A program made the position numbers and the translations under genes. Shown one piece after another: positions 24,406-33,219 of a stretch of DNA of 64,000 nucleotides. The notes under the pieces are model-generated. The model worked only from the letters and a program-made list of their open reading frames with translations. It was not told the origin of the DNA and did not search any database. Numbering within the stretch: position 1 is the stretch's first letter; each line of letters begins with the position of its first letter. The DNA comes from Massilia aurea (GTDB lineage Bacteria; Pseudomonadota; Gammaproteobacteria; Burkholderiales; Burkholderiaceae_D), in the NCBI RefSeq assembly GCF_014200505.1, contig NZ_JACHBX010000001.1, forward strand, positions 1,426,001 to 1,490,000, given 5' to 3'.

Positions 24406-24621
24406 TAAGCGACGTATATTTGATGATGCTGGGACTCTACCCTTATCAAGCACAGGGGACAAGGAGATACACCTGCTTCGAAACCTAACTCGACAATATA
24501 TTCCCTAATGTCGATTGAGATTATTTCGGGCTGAGTTACTCCTACGCCTCTTGATGTCTGACATGTCTTGGCTGCACCTTGCCACCACCATCATCTTCTC
24601 TCACCTCGCTGAAAGTCTCAG

Positions 24622-25089
24622 ATGAAAAACCTGGCCATCCCACTTGTCTATTTTGCTGGTATCACAAGCGCTATCGGCGCCCTCATCCACTTCGCTGCCA
24701 TTGCTGGCGGAACTGGCTGGTTTATATTCTTCAATGCACCGCAGCAGGTCGTGGCATCATCGCGCGCCGGAACCTGGCTGGCACCAGTGAGCACCAGCAT
24801 TATCGGACTACTCATGACGGTGTGCGCGGCCTACGCCTTCTCCGCACTGGGACGCTTGCCGCGCCTACCGCTACCCCGCCTCATGCTGGCCGGCATGGCC
24901 GGCGTCTGCCTGTTGCGCGCTGCAGTGATTGTGCCGCTGGCGATCAATCACCCGCAGCTGCGCACTACTTTTGAACTCATCAGCGCCGTCATCTGGGGCC
25001 TGGCCGGCGCCGGCTTCCTGGTCGCCTGCCTGACACCCGTGCGCCAAGCGCAGCCGCTGGCGCGCACGCCGCTCGGAACGATCACCTGA
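24622..25089 (+). CDS. Small four-helix membrane protein, hypothetical
   Basis: 155 aa, ATG 24622 with a GAAAG ribosome site. Four hydrophobic segments: IPLVYFAGITSAIGALIHF, APVSTSIIGLLMTVCAAYAF, LMLAGMAGVCLLRAAVIVPL and LISAVIWGLAGAGFLVACL. No recognised motif. Divergent from the phosphatase gene, with 216 nt between the two starts, and 67 nt before the isomerase gene on the same strand. Confidence 0.75.
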   Translation: MKNLAIPLVYFAGITSAIGALIHFAAIAGGTGWFIFFNAPQQVVASSRAGTWLAPVSTSIIGLLMTVCAAYAFSALGRLPRLPLPRLMLAGMAGVCLLRAAVIVPLAINHPQLRTTFELISAVIWGLAGAGFLVACLTPVRQAQPLARTPLGTIT

Positions 25090-25156
25090 AACCCCTGCCC
25101 GTAAGGGTATCAAGATCTGTTGCCTCCTCATCGTCGACTGACTGGATCCACGCTCA

Positions 25157-25771
25157 ATGAACATCATCGAATTCTGGTTCGATTTCGGCAGCAACTACAG
25201 CTACCTGAGCATGATGCGAATACGCCGCGCAGCGGCCGCTGCCAACTTGCGTGTCGAGCTGAAGCCGTTCATGCTCGGCCCGATCTTCAAGTCGCTCGGG
25301 TGGGAGACGTCGCCATTCGTGCTGCAGACGCTGAAAGGCGATTACGTATGGCGTGACATGCGCCGTCAGTGCGTCAAATACGGCTTGCGCTGGCAACGCC
25401 CTTCCCTATTTCCCCGTAATGCGCTGCTTGCCGCGCGCATCGCACTACAGGGCGAAGGCACGTCCTGGCTTGAAGATTTCTGTGAACAGGTCATGCTGGT
25501 CAATTTCGCGGACGACTGCGAAGTTGGCGACGAGGCGGTGCTGGCCGGGATTCTCGCCGGACTTGGTGCTGACAGTGCAGAGATCATCGCGGCAACCAAA
25601 ACGGATGCGTGCAAGGCCGCGCTGCGTGCGCGCACAGCCGATGCCCAGGCCCGCGGTATCTTCGGCGCGCCCATGTTTTTCGTAGGCGACGAGATGTTCT
25701 GGGGGAATGACCGTCTCGAGGATGCCATCGCTTACGCTAAGACGATGGTAACGGCGGCAGGAGCAGCATGA
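25157..25771 (+). CDS. DsbA-fold isomerase, 2-hydroxychromene-2-carboxylate isomerase/kappa GST type
   Basis: 204 aa, ATG 25157. The thioredoxin-like fold with helical insertion of HCCA isomerases: the N-terminal IEFWFDFGSNYSYL carries the active-site Ser/Asn region instead of a CxxC, then LKPFMLGPIFKSLG, and the C-terminal GIFGAPMFFVGDEMFWGNDRL matches the family's cis-Pro and WG-DRL motifs. HCCA isomerase works in naphthalene breakdown, but many homologues outside such clusters are generic glutathione-dependent isomerases; no catabolic genes are nearby. Confidence 0.88.
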   Translation: MNIIEFWFDFGSNYSYLSMMRIRRAAAAANLRVELKPFMLGPIFKSLGWETSPFVLQTLKGDYVWRDMRRQCVKYGLRWQRPSLFPRNALLAARIALQGEGTSWLEDFCEQVMLVNFADDCEVGDEAVLAGILAGLGADSAEIIAATKTDACKAALRARTADAQARGIFGAPMFFVGDEMFWGNDRLEDAIAYAKTMVTAAGAA

Positions 25772-26076
25772 TTGTGTGCCGTGCTGTCGAGTAGACAATC
25801 TATGTTCCGAGTTGTGTTGGGTTGTAGATCCGATAGATACAACGCCGCTCAGGAACCGGCTACTTGCAGCGGGCGCTGAACACGCAAGAAAATCCAACGA
25901 CGACATGCTCCCCGGCTCTCGCTAACTGCCGTGTGCCCGGCTGCATCCACACATCCCGCCCATTTCAGATTGCAGCAATCCGCGAGAGCCGCGCACGGCA
26001 CGCATCCGGTGATTTGCACGTAACCGATGACTGCGTGACAATGCGATAACACTGACTGATCACTCAAAGGCACACC
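25772..26076. other. Intergenic region, no gene supported
   Basis: A 305-nt gap after the isomerase gene. Short frames exist on both strands but none has a ribosome site, a plausible composition or a family match. The promoter of the next small gene should lie in its last 80 nt. Confidence 0.5.
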
Positions 26077-26355
26077 ATGAACATCACCGTCCAGAATACT
26101 GTCCCCGCAACAACCCGCATCACGCTCGTCGGCGAAATGCACGATGGCACTTTCGCTGCCGAAGTCATGACCGAGACCGCCGTTCCCTACACGCCGTATT
26201 GGGATAACCTGCTTGAACAGCGCATCGTCTATATCCAACCCGATGATGAACAGCTCGAGGCCATCACCACGGCCTTGAACGAACGTCGTCTGACACTCGA
26301 CGAGTTACAGAATTACGGCAGCGCTGAAGGCGGCACGTCGTCCATCCCGGTATAA
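26077..26355 (+). CDS. Hypothetical protein, 92 aa
   Basis: ATG 26077, AAGG upstream. Acidic, soluble, with no hydrophobic segment. It contains VGEMHDGTFAAEVMTETAVP, then WDNLLEQRIVYIQPDDEQLE and an Asp/Glu-rich C-terminal helix. I do not recognise the family. It is the last gene before the inverted third 13-bp repeat and the right-hand recombinase. Confidence 0.6.
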   Translation: MNITVQNTVPATTRITLVGEMHDGTFAAEVMTETAVPYTPYWDNLLEQRIVYIQPDDEQLEAITTALNERRLTLDELQNYGSAEGGTSSIPV

Positions 26356-26516
26356 GCAATCGGTCATCGCACAGGGGAAGTGGCAACGCCTCCCCTGCCG
26401 ATCTGTGGTGACCATCGTTGAATCAGAGCCAACCTCTTTTTTGTAGACTTGTTTGAGTTTTAGTGCCAGTTCCGAAGTAGTTAGCTTTAGAATTTTCGGT
26501 TGGCGGTATTTTATAT

Positions 26517-26529
26517 GTTGGTTAGTTAC
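26517..26529 (-). repeat. Island 13-bp repeat, copy 3 (inverted)
   Basis: The plus strand reads GTTGGTTAGTTAC, the exact reverse complement of copies 1 and 2. It lies 35 nt past the stop codon of the right-hand recombinase, in the AT-rich segment 26400-26540, in the same transcriptional sense as that gene. Confidence 0.75.
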
Positions 26530-26564
26530 ATTTCTAAATGGAAGACCTCGTCCTCTCGATCGTT

Positions 26565-27731
26565 TTAGTTGATGCCTCGGTCACCGTTCGAACGAAGAAT
26601 CTCGTCGTGCCGCTCGTGGTCGGTCTTGTGCAGATAGGCTGCCGTCGTCGCGATATTCGCATGCCCCGCCGTGTCCTGCAACGTCTTGAGCTGCACCCCA
26701 CTATTGGCATGGTTCGTCAGCATGCTGTGTCGCAACCAGTGCGGTGATGCCAGCCTCAGCATCGATGCACTATCGCCATCCCCTTTCGCGGCCGCGTCAT
26801 CTGCTGCAAGCTGGAAGATCGCTTTGAGTGCTTCGGATGCGGCCTCGTCGGTGATCCCGACGTACTCTTTCGTACGGCTCGACAGCACCAGAGGCATGCG
26901 ATCGCCCCTGCTCGTCTGCTCCAGTAGACCGAACGCGCGCCGATAGTCGCGGTAGGCGCCGATGGTGGCTGGCGGCGCCGGCAGCCGGCGCGGCTTGTTG
27001 CCCTTGCCCAGCACGTCGAGCCACCAGCGGCCGTCGCCCTCGCTGTAGACGGCGCCCATGTTCGCGCTGACGATTTCGTTCAGGCGCGCGCCGGTCTGGG
27101 CAAACGCAATCAACAGGAAGCGATCACGCGCGCGCTGACGCGCTGTCGCTTCGGTGTCGCCAGGCCGTGCTTCGGCCGCGGCCAGCGCATAGGCAATCGC
27201 GGCCGGACTCAGATAGCGGGTAATGCGGCTCGCGTGTGCAGCGCGGACATTACGCACGAGCCGCGCAGGATTGCGGCGCAGATAACCGGTTTGCTCGGCA
27301 AACGTCAAGACGCCCTTGATCGCAATCATCGCCTGGCGGCGGCTGGTGTCGGACAGGGGCCCGGTGAACGGCCGATAACGCGGATCGTTGCGTGGCCATT
27401 TGGTGGTACTGATCCACGCGGGCGGCGGCTGCCGGATGAATTCCTTGTAAAGATTGAGGTCACCGACGTTCAGTTGCTGGAATGTCTTGCCTGCTTCTTC
27501 GCGGCACCAAGTCAGGAACCGATACAGCTCCTTCTGCAGATTGGCAATCGACTTAGGGCTGAGCTCGCCATGGGAGATGTATTCGCGCGCCAGTTCGGCG
27601 TCGCTTGTGGCGGAGGTAACCGGCTCGTCGTCCATACTGGAGAAACTGCCCGCACCGAGCCGGCTGGCGGCCGCCCGATCAGGGTCAGCTGGTGGCAGTG
27701 GGTCGAGATTGATCGGTACGAACACAGGCAT
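26565..27731 (-). CDS. Tyrosine recombinase/integrase, complete active site, SOS-box promoter
   Basis: 388 aa from ATG 27731 (GTG two codons upstream also possible). An N-terminal SAM-like core-binding domain (about 45-150, LSPKSIANLQKELYRFLTWC) precedes the catalytic domain. All catalytic residues are present: R216 (TGARLNE), a beta-hairpin Lys at 243 or 246 (GKGNKPRR), H331 and R334 (HWLRHS), H357 (AGHANI) and Y366 (TAAYLHK). This is the arrangement of Xer/integron-like recombinases. A near-consensus LexA box ends 19 nt before the ATG, implying induction by DNA damage. A 13-bp repeat found elsewhere in the island follows its stop. Confidence 0.9.
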   Translation of the reverse strand: MPVFVPINLDPLPPADPDRAAASRLGAGSFSSMDDEPVTSATSDAELAREYISHGELSPKSIANLQKELYRFLTWCREEAGKTFQQLNVGDLNLYKEFIRQPPPAWISTTKWPRNDPRYRPFTGPLSDTSRRQAMIAIKGVLTFAEQTGYLRRNPARLVRNVRAAHASRITRYLSPAAIAYALAAAEARPGDTEATARQRARDRFLLIAFAQTGARLNEIVSANMGAVYSEGDGRWWLDVLGKGNKPRRLPAPPATIGAYRDYRRAFGLLEQTSRGDRMPLVLSSRTKEYVGITDEAASEALKAIFQLAADDAAAKGDGDSASMLRLASPHWLRHSMLTNHANSGVQLKTLQDTAGHANIATTAAYLHKTDHERHDEILRSNGDRGIN

Positions 27732-27748
27732 GAGCACTCAATAAGATA

Positions 27749-27766
27749 ACTGTATGGATATACAGT
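27749..27766 (-). promoter_or_regulatory. LexA (SOS) box upstream of the recombinase
   Basis: ACTGTATGGATATACAGT, a perfect 7-bp dyad around GGAT. It matches the LexA consensus CTGT-N8-ACAG exactly (27750-27753 and 27762-27765), with an AT-rich spacer as in strong Escherichia coli boxes. It lies 18 nt upstream of the recombinase ATG at 27731 and overlaps the TATACT/TATCTT promoter-like bases on the minus strand. LexA binding is inferred from the motif. Confidence 0.75.
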
Positions 27767-27928
27767 ATAGCACTGTGCTGCCGGGCTTCGTAAGGGCTAC
27801 TGCCGCAAATTTTCGCTTAATTACCTACGAAGGGCGCTCTCGTCCTACAGCGCCATGCCCTGCGCGCCGATACATGGCCGCCCTGCCCTGCGGGACAATG
27901 GTTCATCCATTTCACGAAGGGGACTACC

Positions 27929-28327
27929 ATGAACAGCAACGCACCCGCATCGACGACTGCAACCCAGGATGGCGCCACTGTCGGTATTGGCGGCCAGACC
28001 AGCGGCCAGCAAGGCGCGACGCCATCGCATGAGTCGCAGACGGAAACCGGCGGCAATGGCGGCCCGGGGCTGACCCGCAATCAATCAGGACCGTACGTAA
28101 ACGCACCCGACGGTGCTGAAGGTAATGAGCCGCCAATTACTGACGGCAGCGCCGCGCCGCAGCCGGAAGCGCCGAGCACCGTACCGCTCGATACGGCAGC
28201 AACGCATACCAATCCAGGCGCGCAGGATACGCGGCCAGGCCAGGCCGGCCCGAAAGTGACGGGCATGGGCGCGCCGGAAACGGGTGGCAATCAAACTGCA
28301 GGTGATCTGCCGCCGTTCACGCGCTGA
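27929..28327 (+). CDS. Low-complexity hydrophilic protein, hypothetical
   Basis: 132 aa, ATG 27929 with GGGGA upstream. It is almost free of hydrophobic residues and rich in Gly, Ala, Pro, Thr, Gln and Asn, with repeated TGG/PETGGN-like patches, so it is probably intrinsically disordered. There is no signal peptide and no recognised domain. GC-rich and codon-normal, unlike the island to its left, so it is likely resident chromosome. It could be a stress or desiccation-type protein, but that is only by composition. Confidence 0.6.
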   Translation: MNSNAPASTTATQDGATVGIGGQTSGQQGATPSHESQTETGGNGGPGLTRNQSGPYVNAPDGAEGNEPPITDGSAAPQPEAPSTVPLDTAATHTNPGAQDTRPGQAGPKVTGMGAPETGGNQTAGDLPPFTR

Positions 28328-28404
28328 TGTAAGTTGCGCACGCCGCTAACGTGTCGATGTTCGCCTGGCCGGCTATCCACGCAGGCCAGGCGAGCGTCAA
28401 GGCT

Positions 28405-29019
28405 TCATGGCGGGCTGCCTGCAGCGGCATATGCCTCGCTTGAGGCCTGCGCCGCCACCTGCTCCTGCTTCGCCAATTTGCGCCACCAGATCCACGACAC
28501 GATCGCATTCACCCAGAAGCACATATACAGGAACGCCGTCAGGTACAAGCCACGGCTGAAGTACAGTGGCACGGCAATCGTGTTCACCAACAGCCAGACC
28601 GGCCAGCTCTCGATGCGCCGCCCCATCATCAGCAATTGCGCGATGACGGAAAACACCAGCACCGCCGAATCGATGAATGGTGCATAAGCATTGGTGTAGA
28701 AGTGGAGTCCAGCGCCATACGCGCCAGTGGCGATGAGACCGACCGGCGCCATCCATGCCATCGTGCGCCAGCCCGCATGGGTAATTGGTAGCGGTGCACC
28801 GCCCTTGCCATGCAACCAGCGCCACCACCCCAGCATACCCGTCACGACAAAGAAGGCTTGCAGCACGACGTCGGCATACAGCTGCGCCCCCATGAATAGC
28901 AAGCCAAACAGGGTGCAGCCAACAATCCCGGTCCACCAGGTGTGGACGTTGTTGCGGCCAGCCAGGAGGATGGCGACAGCCGTGAAGATGTTCGCGGCCA
29001 GTTCGAGGGGAGATGTCAT
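28405..29019 (-). CDS. pnuC: Nicotinamide riboside transporter PnuC
   Basis: 204 aa, about seven transmembrane helices as in PnuC. The aromatic signatures are present: NNVHTWWTGIVGC, the LYADVVLQAFFVVTGMLGWW segment ending WWRWL, and a conserved-type NTIAVPLYFSRGLYLTAFLY near the C-terminus that lines the substrate site. It imports nicotinamide riboside by facilitated diffusion for NAD salvage. No nadR kinase is adjacent, but de novo NAD genes (nadB, nadC, nadA) follow within 7 kb. Confidence 0.9.
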   Translation of the reverse strand: MTSPLELAANIFTAVAILLAGRNNVHTWWTGIVGCTLFGLLFMGAQLYADVVLQAFFVVTGMLGWWRWLHGKGGAPLPITHAGWRTMAWMAPVGLIATGAYGAGLHFYTNAYAPFIDSAVLVFSVIAQLLMMGRRIESWPVWLLVNTIAVPLYFSRGLYLTAFLYMCFWVNAIVSWIWWRKLAKQEQVAAQASSEAYAAAGSPP

Positions 29020-29124
29020 CGGATGCGGCGGGGCCAGGCTGGGAACATAGTGAATGTCCTTTGAATAAGAGCGGCTACTCTACGCCACTCTCATGCCCCG
29101 CCGCAAGTTAGTGCAGAAGAATGC

Positions 29125-29619
29125 TTACAGCTTGATGGTGCCGTGCTCCGAATCCAGATCCGGCTGCTTGCCGGTCACGGCTGCCTTGGCGACGGCAAAC
29201 AGGCGCACCATCTTGCTGTCGTTCGAATCCCAGTACTCGGCTGCGTGCGGGACCACGCGCACGAGCACGGCGTGCTGGTCTTCCGGGCCAGCCGGGAACC
29301 AGGCCTGGACCATCGGGTTCCACATGCTGCGAATCTTGTCGCGGTCGACGATGCGTTCGGCCGTGCCGCTGACCGAGACATACGTGCTGTCATCGATATC
29401 CGAGAAGCTGATGTTGACTTCAGGCTGGTGCGCAATGCTGTCCCACAGGGCGGTGCCCGAATGCACGAAGAACCAGATGCCGCCTTCGGCATCGACGTCC
29501 TGCTTGGTCATTGGCTGGCTGGCCAGGTGGTCGTGCTCGTCACGGAACGTGAACATGGCAAAGCGCAGGGAACCGATACGGTCTTCGAGGGCTGCTACGT
29601 GGGTGCGGTCTGCGGTCAT
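29125..29619 (-). CDS. Pyridoxamine 5'-phosphate oxidase-fold general stress protein
   Basis: 164 aa from ATG 29619 with AAGGA upstream. A split-barrel flavin-binding fold as in general stress protein 26: RIGSLRFAMFTFRDEHDHLASQPM, then EGGIWFFVHSGTALWDSI, NISFSDIDDSTYVSVSGTAE and the tail with W-N-MVQAWFPAGPED. Members bind FMN/FAD or F420-like cofactors; the reaction is unknown. Single gene with its own start region; no operon partner. Confidence 0.85.
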   Translation of the reverse strand: MTADRTHVAALEDRIGSLRFAMFTFRDEHDHLASQPMTKQDVDAEGGIWFFVHSGTALWDSIAHQPEVNISFSDIDDSTYVSVSGTAERIVDRDKIRSMWNPMVQAWFPAGPEDQHAVLVRVVPHAAEYWDSNDSKMVRLFAVAKAAVTGKQPDLDSEHGTIKL

Positions 29620-29792
29620 GGTGAATCCTTGATTGGGTGAGTAATAAGCCATCCTAGCGTGCCGGACGCCGCCGTTCGGTGCGCGGGCGTACATTTGCGA
29701 CCCGTTACGGATGAGGTTGGCCTGGTCACGCTGTCCCGCAGCCGGTAGCAAATCGCTTATAGTATTGCCTCTGTAAACATTTCAACCATCCC

Positions 29793-31403
29793 ATGAAATT
29801 CGACGTCGCGATCGTCGGCAGCGGCCTGGCCGGCCTGTCGGTAGCCCTGCACCTGGCCCAGACCCGCAAGGTTGCCATCATCTCCAAGCGCACCCTGCTC
29901 GACGGCGCCAGCGCCTGGGCTCAGGGTGGTATCGCGGCAGTGCTCGATTCGGGCGACAGCCACGAGCAACACGTGGCCGATACCCTGGTTGCCGGCGCCG
30001 GTCTGTGCGACGAAACGGCTACGCGCTACATCGTCGAACACGGGCGCGAAGCGATCGAGTGGCTGATCGATCAGGGGGTGCCCTTCACGCGTGACGCTAG
30101 CGCCGAAATGGGCTTTCACTTGACGCGCGAAGGCGGCCACGGCCAGCGACGGATCATCCATGCAGCCGACGCCACCGGGTACGCCGTGCAGGTCACGCTG
30201 GAACAGAAGGTACGCGCTCATCCGAATATTTCGTTGTTCGAGCACCATGTCGCGATCGACGTCATCACGTCCGACAAGCTGCGGCCCAAGGTGGCCCATG
30301 GTAGCCAGCCGCGCTGCTACGGCCTGCACGTGCAGGATGTGAACAGTGGCGAGGTGCTCACCTTCGAGGCGGAGCAAACGGTGCTGGCCACGGGCGGTGC
30401 CGGCAAGGTGTATCTGTACACGACGAATCCGGACACCGCCACCGGCGACGGCATCGCGATGGCCTGGCGCGCCGGCTGCCGGGTGTCGAACATGGAATTC
30501 ATCCAGTTCCACCCTACCTGCCTGTACCACCCGTATGCAAAGTCATTCCTGATCACCGAAGCGATCCGCGGCGAAGGCGGCCTGCTCAAATTGCCGCCGG
30601 AAGCAGGCGCACAGGCCGGCGAGCGCTTCATGCCGGCGCATGACGCGCGCGGCGAGCTGGCGCCGCGCGATGTGGTGGCACGCGCGATCGACTTCGAGAT
30701 GAAGAAACGGGGCCTGGATTACGTCAACCTCGACATCAGTCACCAGCCCCCCGAATTTTTGATGGAGCACTTTCCGACCATCTATGCGCGCTGCCTCGAA
30801 CTGGGCATCGACATCACGCAGCAACCGATCCCCGTCGTGCCGGCCGTGCACTTTACCTGCGGCGGCGTGGTCACCGATCTGGCCGGACGAACCGATATTC
30901 CCGGCCTGTATGCGGTGGGCGAAGTCGCCTGCACGGGCCTGCACGGTGCCAACCGGCTGGCCAGCAATTCGCTGCTCGAATGCGTCGTCGTCGGCCGTGC
31001 CTGCGCGCAGCAGATCGCTGCGAGTCCGGCGATTGCCAACCCTGCGCTGCCGGACTGGGACGCCAGCCGTGTCACGAACGCCGACGAAGAAGTGGTGATC
31101 GCCCACAACTGGGACGAGCTGCGCCGCTTCATGTGGAATTACGTCGGCATCGTGCGCACGACCAAGCGACTCGAACGCGCGCTGCACCGGATCAAGCTCC
31201 TCAAGGAAGAGATCGACGAGTACTACCGCAACTTCCGCATCACGCCCGATCTGCTCGAGCTGCGCAATCTGGTCGAAGTCGCGCACCTGATCGTGAAAAG
31301 CGCGATGTCGCGCCACGAAAGCCGCGGCCTGCATTACTCGCGCGACTTCCCCGACACCTTGCCCAAGGCACTCCCGAGCGTGCTCACGCCGCGCCGGCGT
31401 TAG
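29793..31403 (+). CDS. nadB: L-aspartate oxidase
   Basis: 536 aa, first enzyme of de novo NAD synthesis, oxidising L-aspartate to iminoaspartate with FAD. Rossmann motif IVGSGLAGLSVALHLA at the N-terminus, the substrate region ASAWAQGGIAAVLD, the FAD segment HTTG-type TGGAGKVYLYTTNPDTATGDG, HFTCGGVVTD, the C-terminal FAD loop GLHGANRLASNSLLECVV, and a helical capping domain to the end. The other two pathway genes, nadC and nadA, lie 2 kb downstream on the opposite strand rather than in one operon. Confidence 0.95.
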   Translation: MKFDVAIVGSGLAGLSVALHLAQTRKVAIISKRTLLDGASAWAQGGIAAVLDSGDSHEQHVADTLVAGAGLCDETATRYIVEHGREAIEWLIDQGVPFTRDASAEMGFHLTREGGHGQRRIIHAADATGYAVQVTLEQKVRAHPNISLFEHHVAIDVITSDKLRPKVAHGSQPRCYGLHVQDVNSGEVLTFEAEQTVLATGGAGKVYLYTTNPDTATGDGIAMAWRAGCRVSNMEFIQFHPTCLYHPYAKSFLITEAIRGEGGLLKLPPEAGAQAGERFMPAHDARGELAPRDVVARAIDFEMKKRGLDYVNLDISHQPPEFLMEHFPTIYARCLELGIDITQQPIPVVPAVHFTCGGVVTDLAGRTDIPGLYAVGEVACTGLHGANRLASNSLLECVVVGRACAQQIAASPAIANPALPDWDASRVTNADEEVVIAHNWDELRRFMWNYVGIVRTTKRLERALHRIKLLKEEIDEYYRNFRITPDLLELRNLVEVAHLIVKSAMSRHESRGLHYSRDFPDTLPKALPSVLTPRRR

Positions 31404-31404
31404 C

Positions 31405-32304
31405 ATGGAACGGCAGCGGCTTTCACTTACCACCGTACTGCTGCTGAGCATCCCACCCGTACTGTGGGCGGGCAATGCCATCATTGGCCGTCTCGTGCGC
31501 GACGCCATGCCGCCGATGACGCTCAACCTGTTGCGCTGGTCGATCGCCCTCCTCATCCTGCTGGTGCTGGGCCGCGCCGCCCTGCGCCCTGGCAGCGGCG
31601 TACTGCGCAACTGGCGCCGCTACGCCCTGCTTGGCCTCCTGGGCATTGGACTCTACAACTCCATGCAATACCTGGCGCTGACGACCTCGTCGCCGCTGAA
31701 CGTGACGCTCGTTGCGTCCGGCGTGCCGGTCTGGATGCTGCTGGTCGGCCGGCTGTTCTACAACGTGCCGGTCAAGGGGCGCCAGATCGGCGGCGCCGTG
31801 CTGTCGATTGCCGGCGTGCTGGTCGTCATGTGCCGGGGCAGCCTGGCCGAGCTGGCCGCGCTGCGCCTCGTGGCGGGCGACCTGATCATGATTGTGGCGA
31901 CCATCGTCTGGTCGTTCTACAGCTGGTCGCTGCTGCAGAAGAACGATGTGCCGGCGCTGCGTGCGGACTGGGCCGCCTTCCTGCTGGCCCAGGTAGCGTA
32001 TGGCGTGCTGTGGTCGGCCGCGCTGGCCGGCGGCGAGTGGGTGCTGAGCACGCCGCAGATCGTCTGGAGCTGGCCCCTTGCCGGCGCCCTGCTCTACCTG
32101 GCGATCGGGCCGGCGATCATCGCCATGCGTTGCTGGGGTGCGGGCGTCCAGCGCGCCGGGCCCGGGATCAGCGCGTTCTTCATCAATCTGACACCGCTGT
32201 TTACGGCGCTGCTATCGGCCGCCTTTCTGGGCGAACTGCCGCAGTTGTACCACGTGGCGGCGTTCGGCCTGATCGTCGGCGGAATTGTCGTGTCGGCGCG
32301 CTGA
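31405..32304 (+). CDS. EamA/DMT family transporter
   Basis: 299 aa, ATG 31405 one nucleotide after the nadB stop, so it is co-transcribed with nadB. Ten predicted transmembrane helices as two EamA repeats (repeat 1 from VLLLSIPPVLWAGNAIIGRL, repeat 2 from DLIMIVATIVWSFYSWSLL). This superfamily exports metabolites or amino acids; the substrate cannot be read. Linkage with nadB may mean nothing more than shared expression. Confidence 0.88.
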   Translation: MERQRLSLTTVLLLSIPPVLWAGNAIIGRLVRDAMPPMTLNLLRWSIALLILLVLGRAALRPGSGVLRNWRRYALLGLLGIGLYNSMQYLALTTSSPLNVTLVASGVPVWMLLVGRLFYNVPVKGRQIGGAVLSIAGVLVVMCRGSLAELAALRLVAGDLIMIVATIVWSFYSWSLLQKNDVPALRADWAAFLLAQVAYGVLWSAALAGGEWVLSTPQIVWSWPLAGALLYLAIGPAIIAMRCWGAGVQRAGPGISAFFINLTPLFTALLSAAFLGELPQLYHVAAFGLIVGGIVVSAR

Positions 32305-32331
32305 TTGCAGAGCGGTGGTACGATTCCACCC

Positions 32332-33219
32332 ATGAACGACGAACTTGGCAATTCACTTGGCGAACACCACGCGGCCACGCAGCTGGCCACGTTTCTCGAA
32401 CAATATCCCCGTGCGCTGGTGCTCACCGGCGCGGGTCTGTCGACGGCATCCGGCATCCCCGATTACCGCGACCGGGATGGCGTGCGGCGCGGCAGGGTCC
32501 CGATCCAGGGGCCGGAATTCCGGCGCGACCCGGCAATCCAGCGCCGCTATTGGGCGCGCAGCATGGTGGGCTGGCGGATGATGTCCGGCGCCGCGCCCAA
32601 TGCTGGCCACCGAGCGTTGGCCGCGCTTGGTGCGGACAACCGGATCGGCTCGATCCTGACGCAAAACGTCGATGGCCTGCATACCCAGGCGGGTAGTCGC
32701 GATGTGCTGGAATTGCATGGCAATATCCACCATGTGACGTGCCTCGGCTGCGGGGCAAACTTCACCCGCGCTGCGCTGCAGGTACAGCTCGAGGCAGACA
32801 ATCCGGGCCTGCGCCAGGTGCTCGCGCAGCCGCTGCCCGATGGCGACGCCGAGATCGATCCGGATGCGGTGACGGAATTCACGGCGCCGGCATGCGTGCA
32901 CTGTGGCGGCATGCTGATGCCCGACGTCGTATTCTTTGGCGACAATGTGCCGGCCGCGCGTACGGCGGCCGCGCTGGCACGGATGGAAGCGGCCGACGCA
33001 CTGCTCGTGGTCGGCTCATCGCTGATGGTGTATTCGGGGTTTCGATTCTGTCGGCTGGCCGAAGCGGCCGGCAAACCGATTGCAGCGCTGAACCTGGGGC
33101 GCACGCGTGCTGACGACATGCTCACGCTGAAGATTGAAGCATCCGCCGAGCGGGTCTTGCCAATCGTGGCCGATATTGCCGTAGGGTGGACGGCTATGCC
33201 GTCCACGCGTTCAAGTTAA
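32332..33219 (+). CDS. NAD-dependent protein deacetylase (sirtuin)
   Basis: 295 aa from ATG 32332. Sir2 motifs: GAGLSTASGIPDYRD (NAD binding), TQNVDGLHTQAGS, the catalytic His in LELHGNIH, the zinc ribbon CLGC...CVHCGG, then LMPDVVFFGDNVP and VVGSSLMVYSGFR. It deacylates lysines, consuming NAD. The domain set is close to bacterial SIR4-like/class II sirtuins. The last 12 codons are supplied by a REP-like palindrome (33181-33214), so the natural C-terminus seems to have been rewritten by repeat insertion; the catalytic core is unaffected. Confidence 0.9.
   Translation: MNDELGNSLGEHHAATQLATFLEQYPRALVLTGAGLSTASGIPDYRDRDGVRRGRVPIQGPEFRRDPAIQRRYWARSMVGWRMMSGAAPNAGHRALAALGADNRIGSILTQNVDGLHTQAGSRDVLELHGNIHHVTCLGCGANFTRAALQVQLEADNPGLRQVLAQPLPDGDAEIDPDAVTEFTAPACVHCGGMLMPDVVFFGDNVPAARTAAALARMEAADALLVVGSSLMVYSGFRFCRLAEAAGKPIAALNLGRTRADDMLTLKIEASAERVLPIVADIAVGWTAMPSTRSS

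Noticed and set aside
28405..29019. A nadR or NAD-responsive element near pnuC
   Set aside because: No regulator gene or recognisable riboswitch was seen in the flanks.
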